A stretch of DNA of 64,000 nucleotides from Strigamia acuminata (lineage: Eukaryota > Arthropoda > Chilopoda > Geophilomorpha > Linotaeniidae), in the NCBI GenBank assembly GCA_949358305.1, contig OX442316.1, positions 11,408,001-11,472,000 of the forward strand, read 5' to 3'. Position 1 is the stretch's first letter; each line of letters begins with the position of its first letter. This document shows positions 22,885 to 36,485 of this stretch, in pieces. The notes beneath the pieces were generated by a model. That model saw nothing but the letters and a program-made list of their open reading frames with translations, was not told the DNA's origin and ran no database searches. A program made the position numbers and the translations under genes.

Positions 22885-25800
22885 ACTGATCTCCCGGCCG
22901 TTTTCCTGCCCATCTGGAAACAAAGTGAGGTTAATTAGGGCACTAAGCACTAGCCTTCTTCTGGCTCATTAGTCTCCAAGGGTCACTTAGAGCGCGGACT
23001 CAAGTAGTTCAGACTTAAGTGTCACTGGCTAGCAAAGTTGATAATGAGCTTGCATCCTTTGATTCTTAGACCAATTTTTCGCTGCTCACTCAACTGGCAC
23101 GTTATTAACAGCAACTACTGAACTGTCGATACACCATCCAATTACGCTTGATACTTTTATCCTTTAACTTGTACTGAAACGCAATTTTCGTACACGAAAT
23201 AAATTCTATTAAAATATGAACAAACAAACAAAATATTCCTCGTAATAAATTTCAACATTCTGACAAGTTTCATAACAAATAGTTTCATTATTTCGTGCTT
23301 TTTGCTCATCCATCTGCCTTTGTGTATTTTTCTCTCATTCTTTTTCATATGCGGGCTTGTTATGAGTGGATAGAAAGTAGATGGAGGTCAGGGCCTTAGT
23401 GCTTCTTCTAATTCAATTGCACCATGAGCTTTCTGATACTGTCGTTGCGGAACAAAGCCATCTCCTTTCTGTTTTTCTGAGCCAAGTTTAGCTAGTGTAT
23501 AAAAAGAGTAAAAAAAAAGTATCCATGGTCTCACTCTCTCCCCTTAACGTAGCATAACTGCAGTTTGCTGAAAGCGTGCATGAAGGGCTAATAAATCATA
23601 AGTTTTTGTCAGCCAGCTTGACATGTTTGTGTCGTTGAGAAAAATTTGACGGTTATTCAATTTTAAGGAAACAAGAAAATGAATTGAAAGAATTGACGAG
23701 TTTATGAAAAAAGTTTATCGAAATTCCCATTTTCCCTTTTCCCAATAAGATGATGTGTTTGACCACAGACCTTAACTGGTTCAAAAGGTCAATCCAATTT
23801 CAATATTTTGTCCAAAAGTCATGTCACTGCACCAGTTTTCAACGTATATTGCTTTCGTTTTTCTTAGAAAAAAATATTGATTACTGCGCCACACAGAAAT
23901 AAACAAGTTAAAAAAATAAAATTAATTTATTAAAAACAGGAACTTTACTCTTTCCTCTCCTTGTAAACTCCAGCAACTCCATAAATATACAATGGGTTGA
24001 TGATAAATTAATGTATTTGGTCATTTCCGGATTATAAAATGTCAAAAGTTTTCACGAGGCTGGCAGTAGACATGCTTAAATGGGGATAAATGTCTGTTGC
24101 ACTGTAAGAACTTGTTTACTAATTTAATATGCCCTTTTCAGTACTTGCCCTGAGCGTGTGTGACACATGTTGGCTAAAATTTAATCATTGTCATTTCCTG
24201 TTGCATTAATTATTGCCGAGACAAAACAGGTCACGCACTCAGAACGATCAAAACCTCCAAACACTACGCGAAGCCAAATGGCCTAAAGACTTTCATTTCT
24301 CATATTAAATGCATGACTTTCTCCCTTGAGACGACAGAAAACTAAGGTGTAGGATGATGGCTCAACTCTCACCTGGTTATGCCATAAGTATTAAGACCTA
24401 GCCTGAAGGCTCAAGTAAAGGTTAGAAAGCGTACGTTTGCAGCCCAATAAGCGAGACAGATTCAGAGCCCACTTAAAGCGAAATAATGTATATTTGAAAA
24501 ACTATTTCTGCTATAGTGTATCTTCAATTCCATTTAATTTTCACCAACGACATAAATTACGTGATCTTTTGACATAAAATACGCTATTTCAGGTCAATGC
24601 GTCGTTACAATTTCCATCTAATTGCTGACAGATAATAAATGCTGACTTTAGTCTGTTTAGGCATACACAATTCCATTACTGGCCATAATCCTCATGTGTA
24701 TAATGTGCAAATTCATTTTCCTAATTCGGTTCTGGATGCACTCATTTATAATGCTGACAAAATAGCATCAACTATTCATTTGTTCATTCATTCATTTCTG
24801 CCAAATTCATTCCTATAATGCCAAATGCCAAGTTCCGTTAAATACATTACGGAAAAAATTTGGAAAAATTAATTGACGTGTGCACGCAAGTCTAAAATGT
24901 AAAAATAAAAAACAACAACACAATATTAATTTAACGTAGCATGGGTTAACAGTGCACGGCAGCCCCTTGTTGACAGTGTGTCACCAATGTTGTTGCTGGT
25001 GCTCCGAAGTGCAGGTCAAAAGGGCTTCTAATGCTATTAGCCGTTTATTCATTAACCCTTTTCGCTACTGCTGACAGATCAGAGCCAGGAGGCCTTTCCG
25101 CGGCTGCACTTAATTGAATTTCCATTGAAAATAAAAGAGTACATTAGCACACATCTTAAACTCTGATATAGGTTGCTTTTGGCAATACGAAAAACGGAGT
25201 TGCCATTTCTAAAAAATATAGAAACAATTCTTCAATTTGCATTTTTTCGAAAACAACAGCAAAGTAAAGTGCATCATATGTCTAATTCACACGGGTCTCA
25301 AATCCTGAACCTTAACAAATAAATGAAATTTATTTTCATTTAAAAAAATAAAATAAAAACATAAAGAAGATTTATCCTCGGGATTAGTTCATTCACACAA
25401 ACAGCAACACATCTATTTTTAATAGAAAGCTGAAAAATAAAAGAAGAAAATTTAAAATAAAAGCGAGCAGGAAAAAAATCAAGTTCACATTTGACATCTT
25501 GCCAAAAACCTCTAAAAAATGATTGTTAATCAATATTTTCACGCACAAACTCTAAACTGGTAAAGTTAAGATGTATCTAAGAAGAACATACCTATCAATC
25601 ATCAAAGGCAACACCCCTTCCTTGTTGCCCACTTCCCCTAATGACCTCAATGTTCAACAAAATCCAGCGTGATGAAGAAAAATTTAATTTTCTCGATGGA
25701 AAAAGGAGACACCCATTTTATCTCCACCCTTAGCAATAAAGACTAAAAGATACGACTCAAAATCGAGATAAACTAACAGAAATTTACTTTCAATAATATT

Positions 25801-25917
25801 ATCCTCATATATTATCTATCTCCCATCGAAATTATCAACAACAACAATAAATAATAAAAAGAAAAAAGTGAAATTAACACCTAATATATAATTTGATCAG
25901 CTCAAACTCTCATTTTG

Positions 25918-26073
25918 TCGCCGCCAATAAAAATGAAGCGCCGTGCACTTTCTTTCGTCTCCCTTTTCCGTCTCCTTGCTCGACGCAGCTGCGCACATTT
26001 CTGCGGTTCGCGACGCTGCCTTAGAGGGCGGAGTGGAAAAATGCGAGTAATCTTAGTAATTAAAGCAGATTAG
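25918..26073 (+). other. CpG-rich islet with a 46-codon Arg/Cys-rich ORF
   Basis: About 25918-26035 is CpG-rich in AT-rich surroundings, with a CCAAT (25924-25928) and a GGGCGG box (26027-26032). A small ORF runs 25933-26073 on the plus strand (MKRRALSFVSLFRLLARR start; four Cys, many Arg). The hydrophobic start is signal-like, but the many Arg argue against secretion. It could be an unmethylated regulatory islet or an alternative promoter. No domain recognised. Confidence 0.2.
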
Positions 26074-29000
26074 TCTCCAGCTTCACAATACACTCCACAC
26101 TCACGACTCTCTACCAGCACCTGCACTCTACAATTATGGAGCAAATATTCGCGTCACTCACATCTTACCCGCCCTCACAATTTCAACCTCGGGCTTAAGG
26201 TCGCACCTGAAATCGTCAAGACGTTTCGTTTGAAAAATTAAATTTTTATGATGAATGACAACATGCGAATGAGCAAACAAGAGTTAATTAAAGATTCAAA
26301 CGGCAGTCACATTGCAATTGTCATTCATTTAGCCTTTTCAATCTACCAGCGTGATATGACTGCCACAGACCTTGCATTTTCCATTAGTATAATATATGTG
26401 TTGGTCGTGCATGACATTGCTGTTTTATTTACTTCTAATTTTCCAATAGTCAATTACCTTGTTATAAAGAATTCGCTGTACCGCAATGCGCGCGCTCCTT
26501 AGGGTATTTCAATTGTGGTTTGTTTTAATGAGTAGCGAGTGTTGTAGTGAGGCCGGTGGACAGCAAATGTGGTTTCAAGTTTGACCAAGCATCATTTCTC
26601 TACTTCCTGCACTAATCAATTGACATCTTTGCACTCGAATCAATTCCTGATACATCATTTACTAATTCTTTTCAAGCAATTAATTCGAATTTATGCCGTC
26701 AAGTAATTTTGAGAACACAAAGGATCAAAAGAATGAAAGGATTAGTCCAGTTTTCAAATGTTTGATGCGAGCAGATAAAATTTGCATGGACCGTTGCTTC
26801 CTGCTTATACAGTATGCTAACACATTAAAACATTCTGCAAGTTTCTCTTCGGTATTAATTTTTAACTAAGATAAATCAGAAATATTTAATTTTAATTATC
26901 TACATAAATACACCGAGCTTCTCCGCAATCGATTTCCCCCTCAAACTAGGCTAATGATATTTAAATTATTGAATAAATCTTCAATATTAATTCTAAATAA
27001 CATTCTAAACAACTTCAGTTATTATTATTCAACTAAATTAATCTAAACAGATCAAACAAAACTGCTTGAAACAGGTTAGAGAGAGAAGCATGTGCATATG
27101 AAAGCTGGCAAAGGCAAACTCAAACCGACCAGTAGCTTTAATCAACGGTGGTAATGACTAATGACAGTTGCACACTTGCAGAGTTGCAAACAAACGAATA
27201 AGTAAATGCGAACGTAAAAGTTGGTTTCGCTACATTAAATTATATTACGTTAGGTTAGTCGAAGTTTAGGTGTAAATCCACCATTAGAAGACTTTAATCT
27301 TAATTTTACTCACACAAACATAATTTAACACCCGAGTGAGCTCAGTGACCAATAATGAGATGTAAAGCTAGAGAAATTATACAGATTAGCAAAAGAAAAG
27401 AAGAATGAAGCATTGCTGTTCTGCAACCGAGTCTGTGCTGCATAAAAATGAGCTTGATACAGACTTAAGAGACATCTCGAGACAAAGGAACCAGCTAGCA
27501 CTTTCCTTCCTTTCGTGGATCAACATCGTTACCATGCATATTATATTTGGAAAGGGTTTGTTGGAACACTTGAGACCCAATTGTAGTCTGGCAAAAGTTG
27601 TTTAATCCATCTTAAGCGGCTGACGATGCAGATGAAAGCGAGTTGCCATTAAGACCGCGGCTGCCAACACGAGAATTGGGAGAGGCAATTATCCAGTCAA
27701 CATCCTCACTTAACACACCGGAAGCCAGAGTGTCATCAAAAACTACAATCATTAACTTTTCCTAATAAACTACACCGCATCGAAATAAACCACTACTAAA
27801 GTATTTTCCTTCTAAAATGTCTAAAACATCTTATTCAATGTTCTTTAATCTAAATTGCATTGTGAATACTGATACACACGGCATTATAGCAAGTGAGTTC
27901 AGTGCAATTACAGACATAATCCATTAAAGTATCACATAAGCTACGCAGACCCTTTCGCGTGTCCGCAATGTTTACCAAGTTACAATCATGGTTGTTTGAA
28001 TTGAATCATTTATACGTTAAAGAGTAGTAATAATAACTTGTAACACAAAAATTGACTACCACACCCAGTCGTTCGCAACAACGAGTTACACAGAATAATT
28101 TCATTTCATTTCATTTTTAAAGTAATCTATTAACCAAATTATTAAACTAATAAGTTAAAAGCCCCAAAACACCATAAAATAAAAACAAAATGTTTCGCTA
28201 CTCAACTAAATTGCATCGCATCAGCTCTACATCTGCCGTTGATATCTTAATCGCGAATTACTACGACCCAATTCGTCATACGAATCTGAAGTAAAACTAA
28301 AGCGCACGGCCCCAAACCTACTGTACATTTTGTACCACTTGTACACTATTCACAAAATCACCCTACGCTTTATCCAGCCATGAGCGGCACTAATCGTTCT
28401 CGATGTACAACTAGACGCCACAATGAACTCGAGTGGAGAGTCGTGAGAAACTGCCACGTGCTCACATCTGACGAACAAAGTTTCAAGCTTGATTACTGCA
28501 TCGCAGACTTTTGATAATTGACCGGCTATTGTACCACAGCACAACGTTAACTTAAGCATTAACCAGGAAAAATGTGCTGGAGTAGATACAGGAACGTGAG
28601 GAGAAGCAAAAGAAGTCAGCGAAACAATCAACTATTGATGACTAAAGAATGAAAGGGCTTTCAGAGAACCTATTCTCACAAAAAAAAACTGTATTTTAGG
28701 TTAGCAGTTTTTAAACGGACAAAACATTTTCCAGCAAAGCAGTATTAAAAACATCAATAACATTCTGTGGCTGTAACAAGCTTGAAAAACTTGAAAAAAG
28801 CAATGGATCCCTTTTGAAGAGCTGGACTAAGGTGCATTTAGGTACACAAAAGAGAGTCGTTTTTGTTCAATTTTCTTTCGGAAAACGCGGTATGTCGCAA
28901 CCAGATTTCAATCCGTGAGAAGAAACGAGGCTGACAACATATGGCACCAATTGTCCTAGTCCCCGGTGTGGTTTTTCAATGCTGTTTAAGGGTTTGGTAG

Positions 29001-30031
29001 AAGACATTAGAAGGAAAAGACAATGTGTTTTTTTCCCTTTTTTTTCTGTAAGACGCAACGTCGAAAATAGAATTAGGTAAGTGGATTCTGTGGTTGCGTT
29101 TTGTTCCAAGACAATTGTTTCATCGATAGCAAAAGACAGATTGTGGAATAGAAAAGTGGTCCAATTAAAATAATCAAATAAAAAAAGAACAAAAGAAAGA
29201 AACAAAAATATTAAACTTCTGACTTTGCTATGTTTTAGAATGGGGTATCAAAAGAAACTTACCTTTTAAGTTGATTGATACAAACTTGATAAGAAAGAAA
29301 GATAATCACAGAAACTTACCTAAAAATAAAAAAATAAAAATTTTATCAATAAAAGATTTATCAATAAATTGGTCAATTAATGAAGTAAATTTAAACAAAC
29401 AATTAACTGACATGGAATATTATTAACATTTAATAGATATTTTAATCGCTATACACGTGCAATTTTATTGATTAAAATACAATTTAGTCAACAAATTGCG
29501 TATTACATTCGTTTTTGATTTAAAATAACAGGAAAAATAATCAATTTCCGGTAGCATTGACACAATTACACGAACTGTGAATATCCCGGAAATTTAAAAC
29601 TTTCCGCTGTTACAACTAATTTTTTTCTTCCAAACGAGCTGTAATCGAAATGACAGAAAGCGTAGCAAATTCCCATTGATCAACGCAAGTAGCTTTAAAT
29701 GAAAAATCTATAACAAAAATCCCCTAAATTGTCTTACAAATTGTAGCCTGTGCATTGCACGTCAGCTCATTTCCTGTCGCTTCAAGCATCTGATGACCCT
29801 CCAATTTACCTTCAACCTCTCTGCTATGATTGAGACTGCTACCACAGTAAAGGTTCTGTTATCGAGGACCTGTCACATGAGCTCTAACATTATTTCCTTT
29901 TGTCTTATAGCTGACCCTTTGTTGCGTCAATGCCAAGTCCAATACCGATGATAGGCCAATAATATTATTGCTCCAGCATCTTTCCCACTACCAGACACCT
30001 CGCTAACTGATACACTAACCCGAGTCGCACC

Positions 30032-30045
30032 ATTGCCATGGTAAC
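30032..30045 (+). promoter_or_regulatory. RFX X-box-like motif
   Basis: ATTGCCATGGTAAC matches the palindromic X-box GTTGCCATGGTAAC at 13 of 14 positions. RFX factors control ciliary and sensory-neuron genes. Function here is inference from motif alone. Confidence 0.4.
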
Positions 30046-31651
30046 ACACACGCAATCGTATCATCAGAGACGAAAGCTATTGTCAACAACCTAAAATATC
30101 ATGCCACCATTATCAGGCATCGAAAAGAAATACATTCGACAAGAAAGAAGAAAAAAGATAATTCTTGGTTTCCCCCTACCTGGATATTGAATTTTCTATT
30201 TCTCCCCCAAGACTCGAGATCAAAGGTCAGGAATGGAAAAATAGCAAAAGTAATCAAAAAAATTTTTTTCACTCTCTTTCTTGATATGCTCGTAAAAATC
30301 TTTGCCTTTTATTGCTTTAAGTCAGTCGAGCAAAGGAAATAAAAATTCTCACCCACTGACTAACAACAACAAAAAAAAATTAGAAAATTGATGAATGCGT
30401 TGGCATTACAGTTTTGTTTTGACAAATTACGAATGTTTCTAATGTGTGATTTGTCTTTGTGTTATTTGCACAAACGATTCAATTTTATTTTTCAAAATAA
30501 TTGACGAAACCCTTTAACTTGTGTGTTTTGAAAAGAAAAAAAAATATTTCATGTAATTAGTAAGATCAACACGAATTTAATTTCTCGTGTGTTTCTTAAT
30601 TGAATTGGCATTAAAAAGCAGATAATTAATAAAAATTCTTTTTGCCAACAAGTTTCATTTCTTCCCCAATTTTCTCAGACATAGATCATTTGAAAACTAA
30701 TTACTTGGCAATATTTTCACCAGCTTCTGCACAAAACAGCTGCAAACACCCACTCCCCCTCTATCCTTTCTTCAAAAGCTGCTTCTGCTAGCAAAGAAAA
30801 ATATCTAACACCATTAGATTCCGACAATTCAAATTAATTAAATTGATATTTACCTTTTTAATAAGAACGGAAAGAAAAAAAGAGTTAAAAATAATTTATG
30901 TCAAATAAACTTTTGAATTCGTTAAGAAAGGAAGGGAAAATAAACTAACTGGAATGGACTAAGTTTGAAAACAAATTGTTTACAGAAAAACACAATTTGA
31001 AAATCAATAACACTTCAATCACCATTTTTCGATTCAAATTTCTTCAAAATGAATCAACACACCTTTGACTTGCCGCCTTATTCCACTCTCGAGAGAGGAA
31101 ATGCAAGAACCCCTTGCGAATAATTGCCTGCCCTCTTTTGTTTCATTTTTGACTTGCAAAGTGAGCGAAAAATAGAAGGTGTTTCATTGATCGCGGACTT
31201 GTTTAACTAGAAAAAAAACACGAGAGGCGTAGCGAACTTGCCAAATTACGCGCACTACCCCTTGCATTAACGCTAAACGCTCTGCACATCGTTTTAGATA
31301 TGTAATATCAGAAGGAAATAAATTACCACTTATTTTCTCTTTCCACCGGCGTACAATTACAATTAATATTTCTTTCAAAGAATGTTTATTTCCATAAATA
31401 TAAATACTCCGTATATTTTAATCGTGTACATAGAACTTTATCAAACATAAAAAACTTTTAGTGTTTTTTTTATTATTTTTAATTTTCATCACAAAATAAT
31501 TTAACTATTTTTTTGTCGTAAAACTACTCGACTCATTTCCATTTCAAGCCAGCGTTTTTCACGCAAGCAAATAAATCATTTGTATTCTCGCAAGTGCTTC
31601 TCAAATGACATCACAAAATACCACGCTATTGCTTAGGAAACCTGAGTCTAT

Positions 31652-31679
31652 GGAACTATTTACATAGTTCCTTTTTTTT
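31652..31679 (+). repeat. Hairpin followed by a T-run
   Basis: GGAACTAT (31652-31659) and ATAGTTCC (31664-31671) form a perfect 8-bp stem with loop TTAC, followed by eight T. It looks like a bacterial intrinsic terminator, but in this eukaryotic intron that function is not implied. A Pol III stop is possible, but no Pol III boxes were seen upstream. Confidence 0.6.
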
Positions 31680-32825
31680 CTAAGTGCATTCTTTGTATTC
31701 TGTGGCCAAACCATTTGCATACGAGTGAATTGCCAAGTCATGCATTCAGCTCACCGCACATAAACACAGTCTAGATAGAACAAAAAAAAATAAATAACCT
31801 TAGAAAATTCATCAGCAACATTTTAAGGATATCTCCTAGCCATTCTTAGTTAGGTTATGGAAATCAAGCTTAATGCCGACTACAAAAACAATTCTTCTCG
31901 TAGCAGCAATTCCCATTTTCAACTCTCGCTGTCTTAGAGGAAGAAACAAGAGCGGATCAATGAGAAAAACTCGGAAAGTATGAGAGCTTTCTTGTGAGAA
32001 AAGAGTGCTATGCTCGTAAAACAGCAGCACAAAAGCGAGGAAATCAAGGCTTGATGTGTGTGTGTATGTGGGCTTTAGTTACATAGTCAACGTATTAGCA
32101 ATGGATGTGAATGTTCGTTGCTGTATACGACGCCCTTCCTGACGTCGTCGCAATGAAAACAATCGTGAATAACGCAGAAATGCAAGGCCAGAAAACAACG
32201 TTGGAAAAATATGAAAAAGCAAAGACAAGTTGTTGAAATGCACCCAATAGAAAACAATATTACTTTTTTTCTTTATTTCATATTTGCACTTAAAAAATAA
32301 TAAGCAAAGAAATATTGCAGGGACGCCATACTTTTTCTCACATTTTCACATTTTCTGACACTTTTTTACACCAATATATCGATCGGTAGAAAACCTTTAA
32401 TAAGAACGTTTTTTCTCGCTTTTCGCTATTATAAACAACATTTAAACTGATAAACAAAATGCATTTCTTTCTTTTTTTCAATATGACAAGCACATTTGTA
32501 AATGGTGCGCTAGGTTTGGACGTCATTAATATTTCAAATGCAATCAATACAACTATTTACGTTATATTTACAAAAAAATAAAATAAAATAAAATACATAA
32601 GAAAAAATAATAAGAAAAAAATTGTGTAATTTAAAATACCGATATTTTTTATTGTAAATTATCAATAATCGGTAAAGTACCGCAAGTGTGCGTATATTTG
32701 CCACGTTTCAATTGAACAAATAATCTAAAAAAAAGTAATCGAAGCAATGTCCGTCCCATTCGCTGCAAATTGTTGTGTTCGAAAATAACAAAGTAAAGCA
32801 AGTGCATCTTTAATTTATCGATTTT

Positions 32826-33189
32826 CTACCATGGAGTTTGTAACGCAGTAATTTCCACACGAAACGTGGCTTTGTACAATTTTACAGCACGGAGCACTGT
32901 GACAAAAGTGACATGGTCAAATGACTTATGTCCATCCCGTGAGGATATCCCTGTGTCCTCAATGTGCTCCTTAATGACCACTCCTACAACCCGAACCCCA
33001 CAGGCGATACAAACTGACCACACGGTGGCCAGAATACACCGCAGAGCACAGAAACCACGTAGACGTGTCGTGGTCAGATTCGCCTTGCAGGCCGTGCTTG
33101 TGCTTATCGTCCAAAAGAGTGCGCTTCACAACTATTTCTCCCACGAAACACGGTTCAAAGGCAGAATTTATGGAGTTGAAAATGGATGA
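32826..33189. other. GC-raised block with overlapping open frames, unidentified
   Basis: About 32930-33110 is richer in GC than its surroundings and is open for about 60-107 codons on both strands. The translations have mixed composition but match nothing I recognise. It could be an old transposon or pseudogene fragment. Confidence 0.15.
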
Positions 33190-35454
33190 TAATTCGATTA
33201 TTTTGTTTGCTCTTTGTTTATGTTTCGTTGCATAGACTCGAACAAAAAGAAGCAGTAAAAGTTTAAGTTGTAATTACATTTACATTTACAACGAAGGTTT
33301 TCATTCTTGTAATGAGTTGTAAACGAAATAAAGAGAAGGGAGCAAAGCTCAGCACGCATCAAAGCTGCTAACACACACAATAATGAGGCAAATTTGCAAA
33401 ATAATACTTTATACAATTTATAATTCTAAACCGAATAGCCGTCCGATCAACAGATGGGGTTACTCCTGAGTGAACGCAGGCTTATTCTCAACCTGAAATC
33501 AATTTTTCAGTTTCATCCGCCGATTCAAATGTCTATACTTTATTCCCAAATTAAAAATGCTTCACAAACATCCACAACTGATCATAAATTATCCAGTGCA
33601 CCAAGCTTGTACTTATGTTTTATAGTTTCAAAGAATTTAAAAACATTTTTCCTCCTGAAAAAAAAAAATGCAATAGACGCTTACATTACCATATTGATCC
33701 GACATTAGCAACACGCTACTGTTTCTAAAGTCCCACACTAATTATATACCAACAAACTCAAGACTTCTCAACTTGTAACTTATTCAAAATTAAATTACCA
33801 TACACCATCAAAAATCGTTAAGTGCATTTCCTCCAGTAACAAACATATATGTGTACTACGCAAGCCCTTTCCTCGTTTCGATTTTTAAATCTAGGAAAAG
33901 GGACACAAAGGGCGCAAGAGAACGTTGAGAATTTTGCACACAAAGTTGTCGTCATTGTGCATGGAGTAAAAGAAAAGCAAGTTGTTGGCCAGGCTCCAAA
34001 ACTGTTATGAAGTATGAATGCAAGACATCATGTGGAAAAAACATCATTATTGGATTTTAGCCTTGCTCTTAGAAAAGGAAGAGATGCCTCCTCCCAAACA
34101 CTCTTGTCTTAACGACGTGGCTTACTAGCACGCCAAACTATATTGCAATTCTGCTCTATACATCTTTATTGATTTGTGTATAAACAATTACTCTTTACGC
34201 GAGATAAATAGCAACTCATTACCGGCTTCCAATTGAAGAAAATCTCACAGTTTCTGTAATCTGCGAGATGGAACAGTCGAATAAAATTAGCAGAAAGGTC
34301 AATGCTTTAAATATGCACTTCTGGGACAACTTTAACAGAATTTAAAAAAAAAAAAAAAATTAAACTAGCAAGCATAGGGTTAAACTCCGAGTCGAAGTTT
34401 CAAGATTAGCAAAACACAAAATTCGCTGGAAGCTAGTTCAAGTCAAATTACAGTTTTAACCACATGTCAGGGTTTAAAACAGCTTTAAGCAAAATTAAAC
34501 CAAGGGGTTAAAACACGATTTAGAGAAAATTGCACGGACGAAAAACAAGGCGTAAACCTAATTGTAACAATTTCGTATTAACAACCACAATTATTCGTAG
34601 CTGAAGGCACGACCTTACGCAGACGAATTACCATTTCTCAAATCAAATAAGTGCGCACAAACCGACTCCGTCCTATCTAACGTAGTTATAAAAAACAAAT
34701 AAACAAATTTTTATTTCCTTAATTAACAAAAATTAAATGAAAGTAGAATTTTACGAGCCAAACAAATTGTCCCTTTTCAACATCATAATACCCAATGTAA
34801 TTTTCCTTCTAACAAAAAAAATATTAGCTTAATTTGCCTCAACATTATTCAAACCCTTCCAACACGAAAAAAAAAATTGAAAAACCAATGCAGCAGAAAT
34901 CTATTTCTCGACGACCATTTGTGTTCTGAATTGACGTTTGAGCGCGTGAATCAGTGGCTGCAGCTTCCGTTAAACTATAAGCGAATCGGAAAACCTTTCA
35001 TTTTCATCTGCTACCAAGTGTGACGCCCTAAAAGAGGCATCCATTATGCCACCACACAACGGCCCGTTGCCATCAATAATGAAATTCGTGAGCCACTCCA
35101 AAGACACAAAACCAAAGTGGGGGTTGGGGAAAAGTAAAGTAAAAAAAAAAAAAGAAAAAGAAGAGAAGGCCGAATATCGACAGTGCAGCTGGTGCGCTAC
35201 TGTTTTTGAGTGCGACAAACTGATGGAAAACAGCGAGAGGCGAGTAGGAAGAGACAAGTTTGCTGAATCTTGTTGGGTAAAGTGAAAGATCTGAAAAGAT
35301 TTCGAGCTCTGTCGGGAGCACGTCAGAATAAAGCTCTGGGATTAAAGCACTTCTTCCTGCGACTGGAAAGAAGAGAGAAGTGAAGAGAGGGTAAAAAAAA
35401 ATAAGAAAAAAAAAAAAAGCTTCCAATGATGCTCTGTAACATTCTCAGAAAAAG

Positions 35455-35485
35455 AAAAGGAAAAAAAAAATATTTTTTTCCTTTC
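35455..35485. repeat. A-tract/T-tract foldback in a purine-rich region
   Basis: GGAAAAAAA (35459-35467) pairs with TTTTTTTCC (35473-35481) and lies at the end of a purine-rich strand (about 35120-35470, largely A/G). ORFs over this tract are low-complexity artefacts. Confidence 0.5.
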
Positions 35486-36031
35486 TTGCTTTGAAGCATG
35501 GCTTTAAGCTTGAGAAGGTTTCCACAAAGAACTGTAGTAGTAAAAATCCAATCCATTTGCATAATCAATTTCCTAGAGAAGTTTACAGGTGCGAAAAAAA
35601 AAAAGTGAAAAAAAAAAATTTCTTGTTTACTCAAAAATTTGTTGTTATACAAAAATATTCAGCATTAAAACCTCTATAATCCCTCCAACCTGCAGACATA
35701 ATTTCGTATGCAAATACGCGTATAATGAATCAAATTTGATCCTCTTTTCAACACCCATAAGCAAAACTCAAATGCAGCTAATTAAAATTATCAATTCAGC
35801 GCGATGAAATGAACAACTTTTCTTAGAACAATAAAAGTTTACATTGGATCTATATATTTCCAAATAATGTTCTATCACGTTCCATCCCCTTCCTCACTCA
35901 TCCATCCGCAAAACACTTTTCTTTTTTCAATTCTGTTCAGGTTTATTTCACAAGGCTTTTCTCTTTTCATTTTGTCTCATGAACCCCATCTGCTACCCCA
36001 ATTTTGTCGAATTCTCACGTTTCAAATGCAG

Positions 36032-36485
36032 GACCCGTTCGTGTAGTGTAATGACGGAGGTGCAAACCAAATACAGAAGCCGATGGTAAAGGGTTTTCTC
36101 GTGCCATTCCTCCCCTACAGAGAGAGCATGAAAACTGTGTCGGTAACGGCTTTACTACGCGAAAAACCGTGCATTTTCAACGTGATTGACTTGAGCCAAT
36201 CTCACGTGCGCGAGCTGTACAGGTGAGAGAATATGTCAGTTCATAGTGATGAGATTTTTCCCTCCTCCCCTTTCTCCATAACCTTCTGCCACCCAATGTT
36301 TCATTGCTTAAAAGGTTAAGAAACAAAATTAAACTCCTCCTTTATTTTCCTTTTATTATTTTTTCTTTTTTTGCCTAATATTTCATCCACTAAACACCAG
36401 AACTCGATTGTTCAACATCCAACTTTTTTTTCTCTCTCCAATCTTTTGTAGGTTCTAATAAAAGAAAAACCCACAGAGTAATAAA
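36032..36485 (+). CDS. Candidate nested two-exon micro-gene (48 aa), unproven
   Basis: Plus strand, opposite to Dscam. A possible acceptor (AAATGCAG|GACCC) starts an exon at 36032. An ATG at 36083 (GCCGATGG, near-Kozak) opens 46 codons, beginning MVKGFLVPFL and ending SHVRELY, to a donor AG|GTGAGA at 36222. The next intron (36223-36451, 229 bp) ends in a strong T/C tract and TTTTGTAG. Splicing there adds Arg-Phe and then stops at TAA (36456-36458). AATAAA occurs at 36457 and 36480. The ORF has balanced amino acids rather than the Lys/Phe/Asn bias of shadow ORFs. I recognise no domain. AATAAA and T-tracts are common by chance here, so confidence is low. It could also be a pseudogene or an ORF-like enhancer. 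Confidence 0.28.

Larger units (their letters stand above)
17530..36031. other. Intron segment: no supported gene
   Basis: AT-rich DNA with the SINE-like fragment (20664-20745), GC-raised patches at 22560-23060, 24950-25110 and 25918-26050, and the X-box at 30032. The stretch 24480-24850 is rich in TAAT, ATTCAT and similar motifs and looks enhancer-like, but I cannot support any site there. Confidence 0.55.

Noticed and set aside
31652-31679. Hairpin plus T-run as an intrinsic terminator
   Set aside because: The window is eukaryotic and intronic; no gene ends there. Kept only as a repeat.
36032-36082. Extending the micro-gene ORF upstream of its ATG
   Set aside because: An in-frame TAG lies a few bases after the acceptor (about 36044), so coding can start only at the ATG at 36083.
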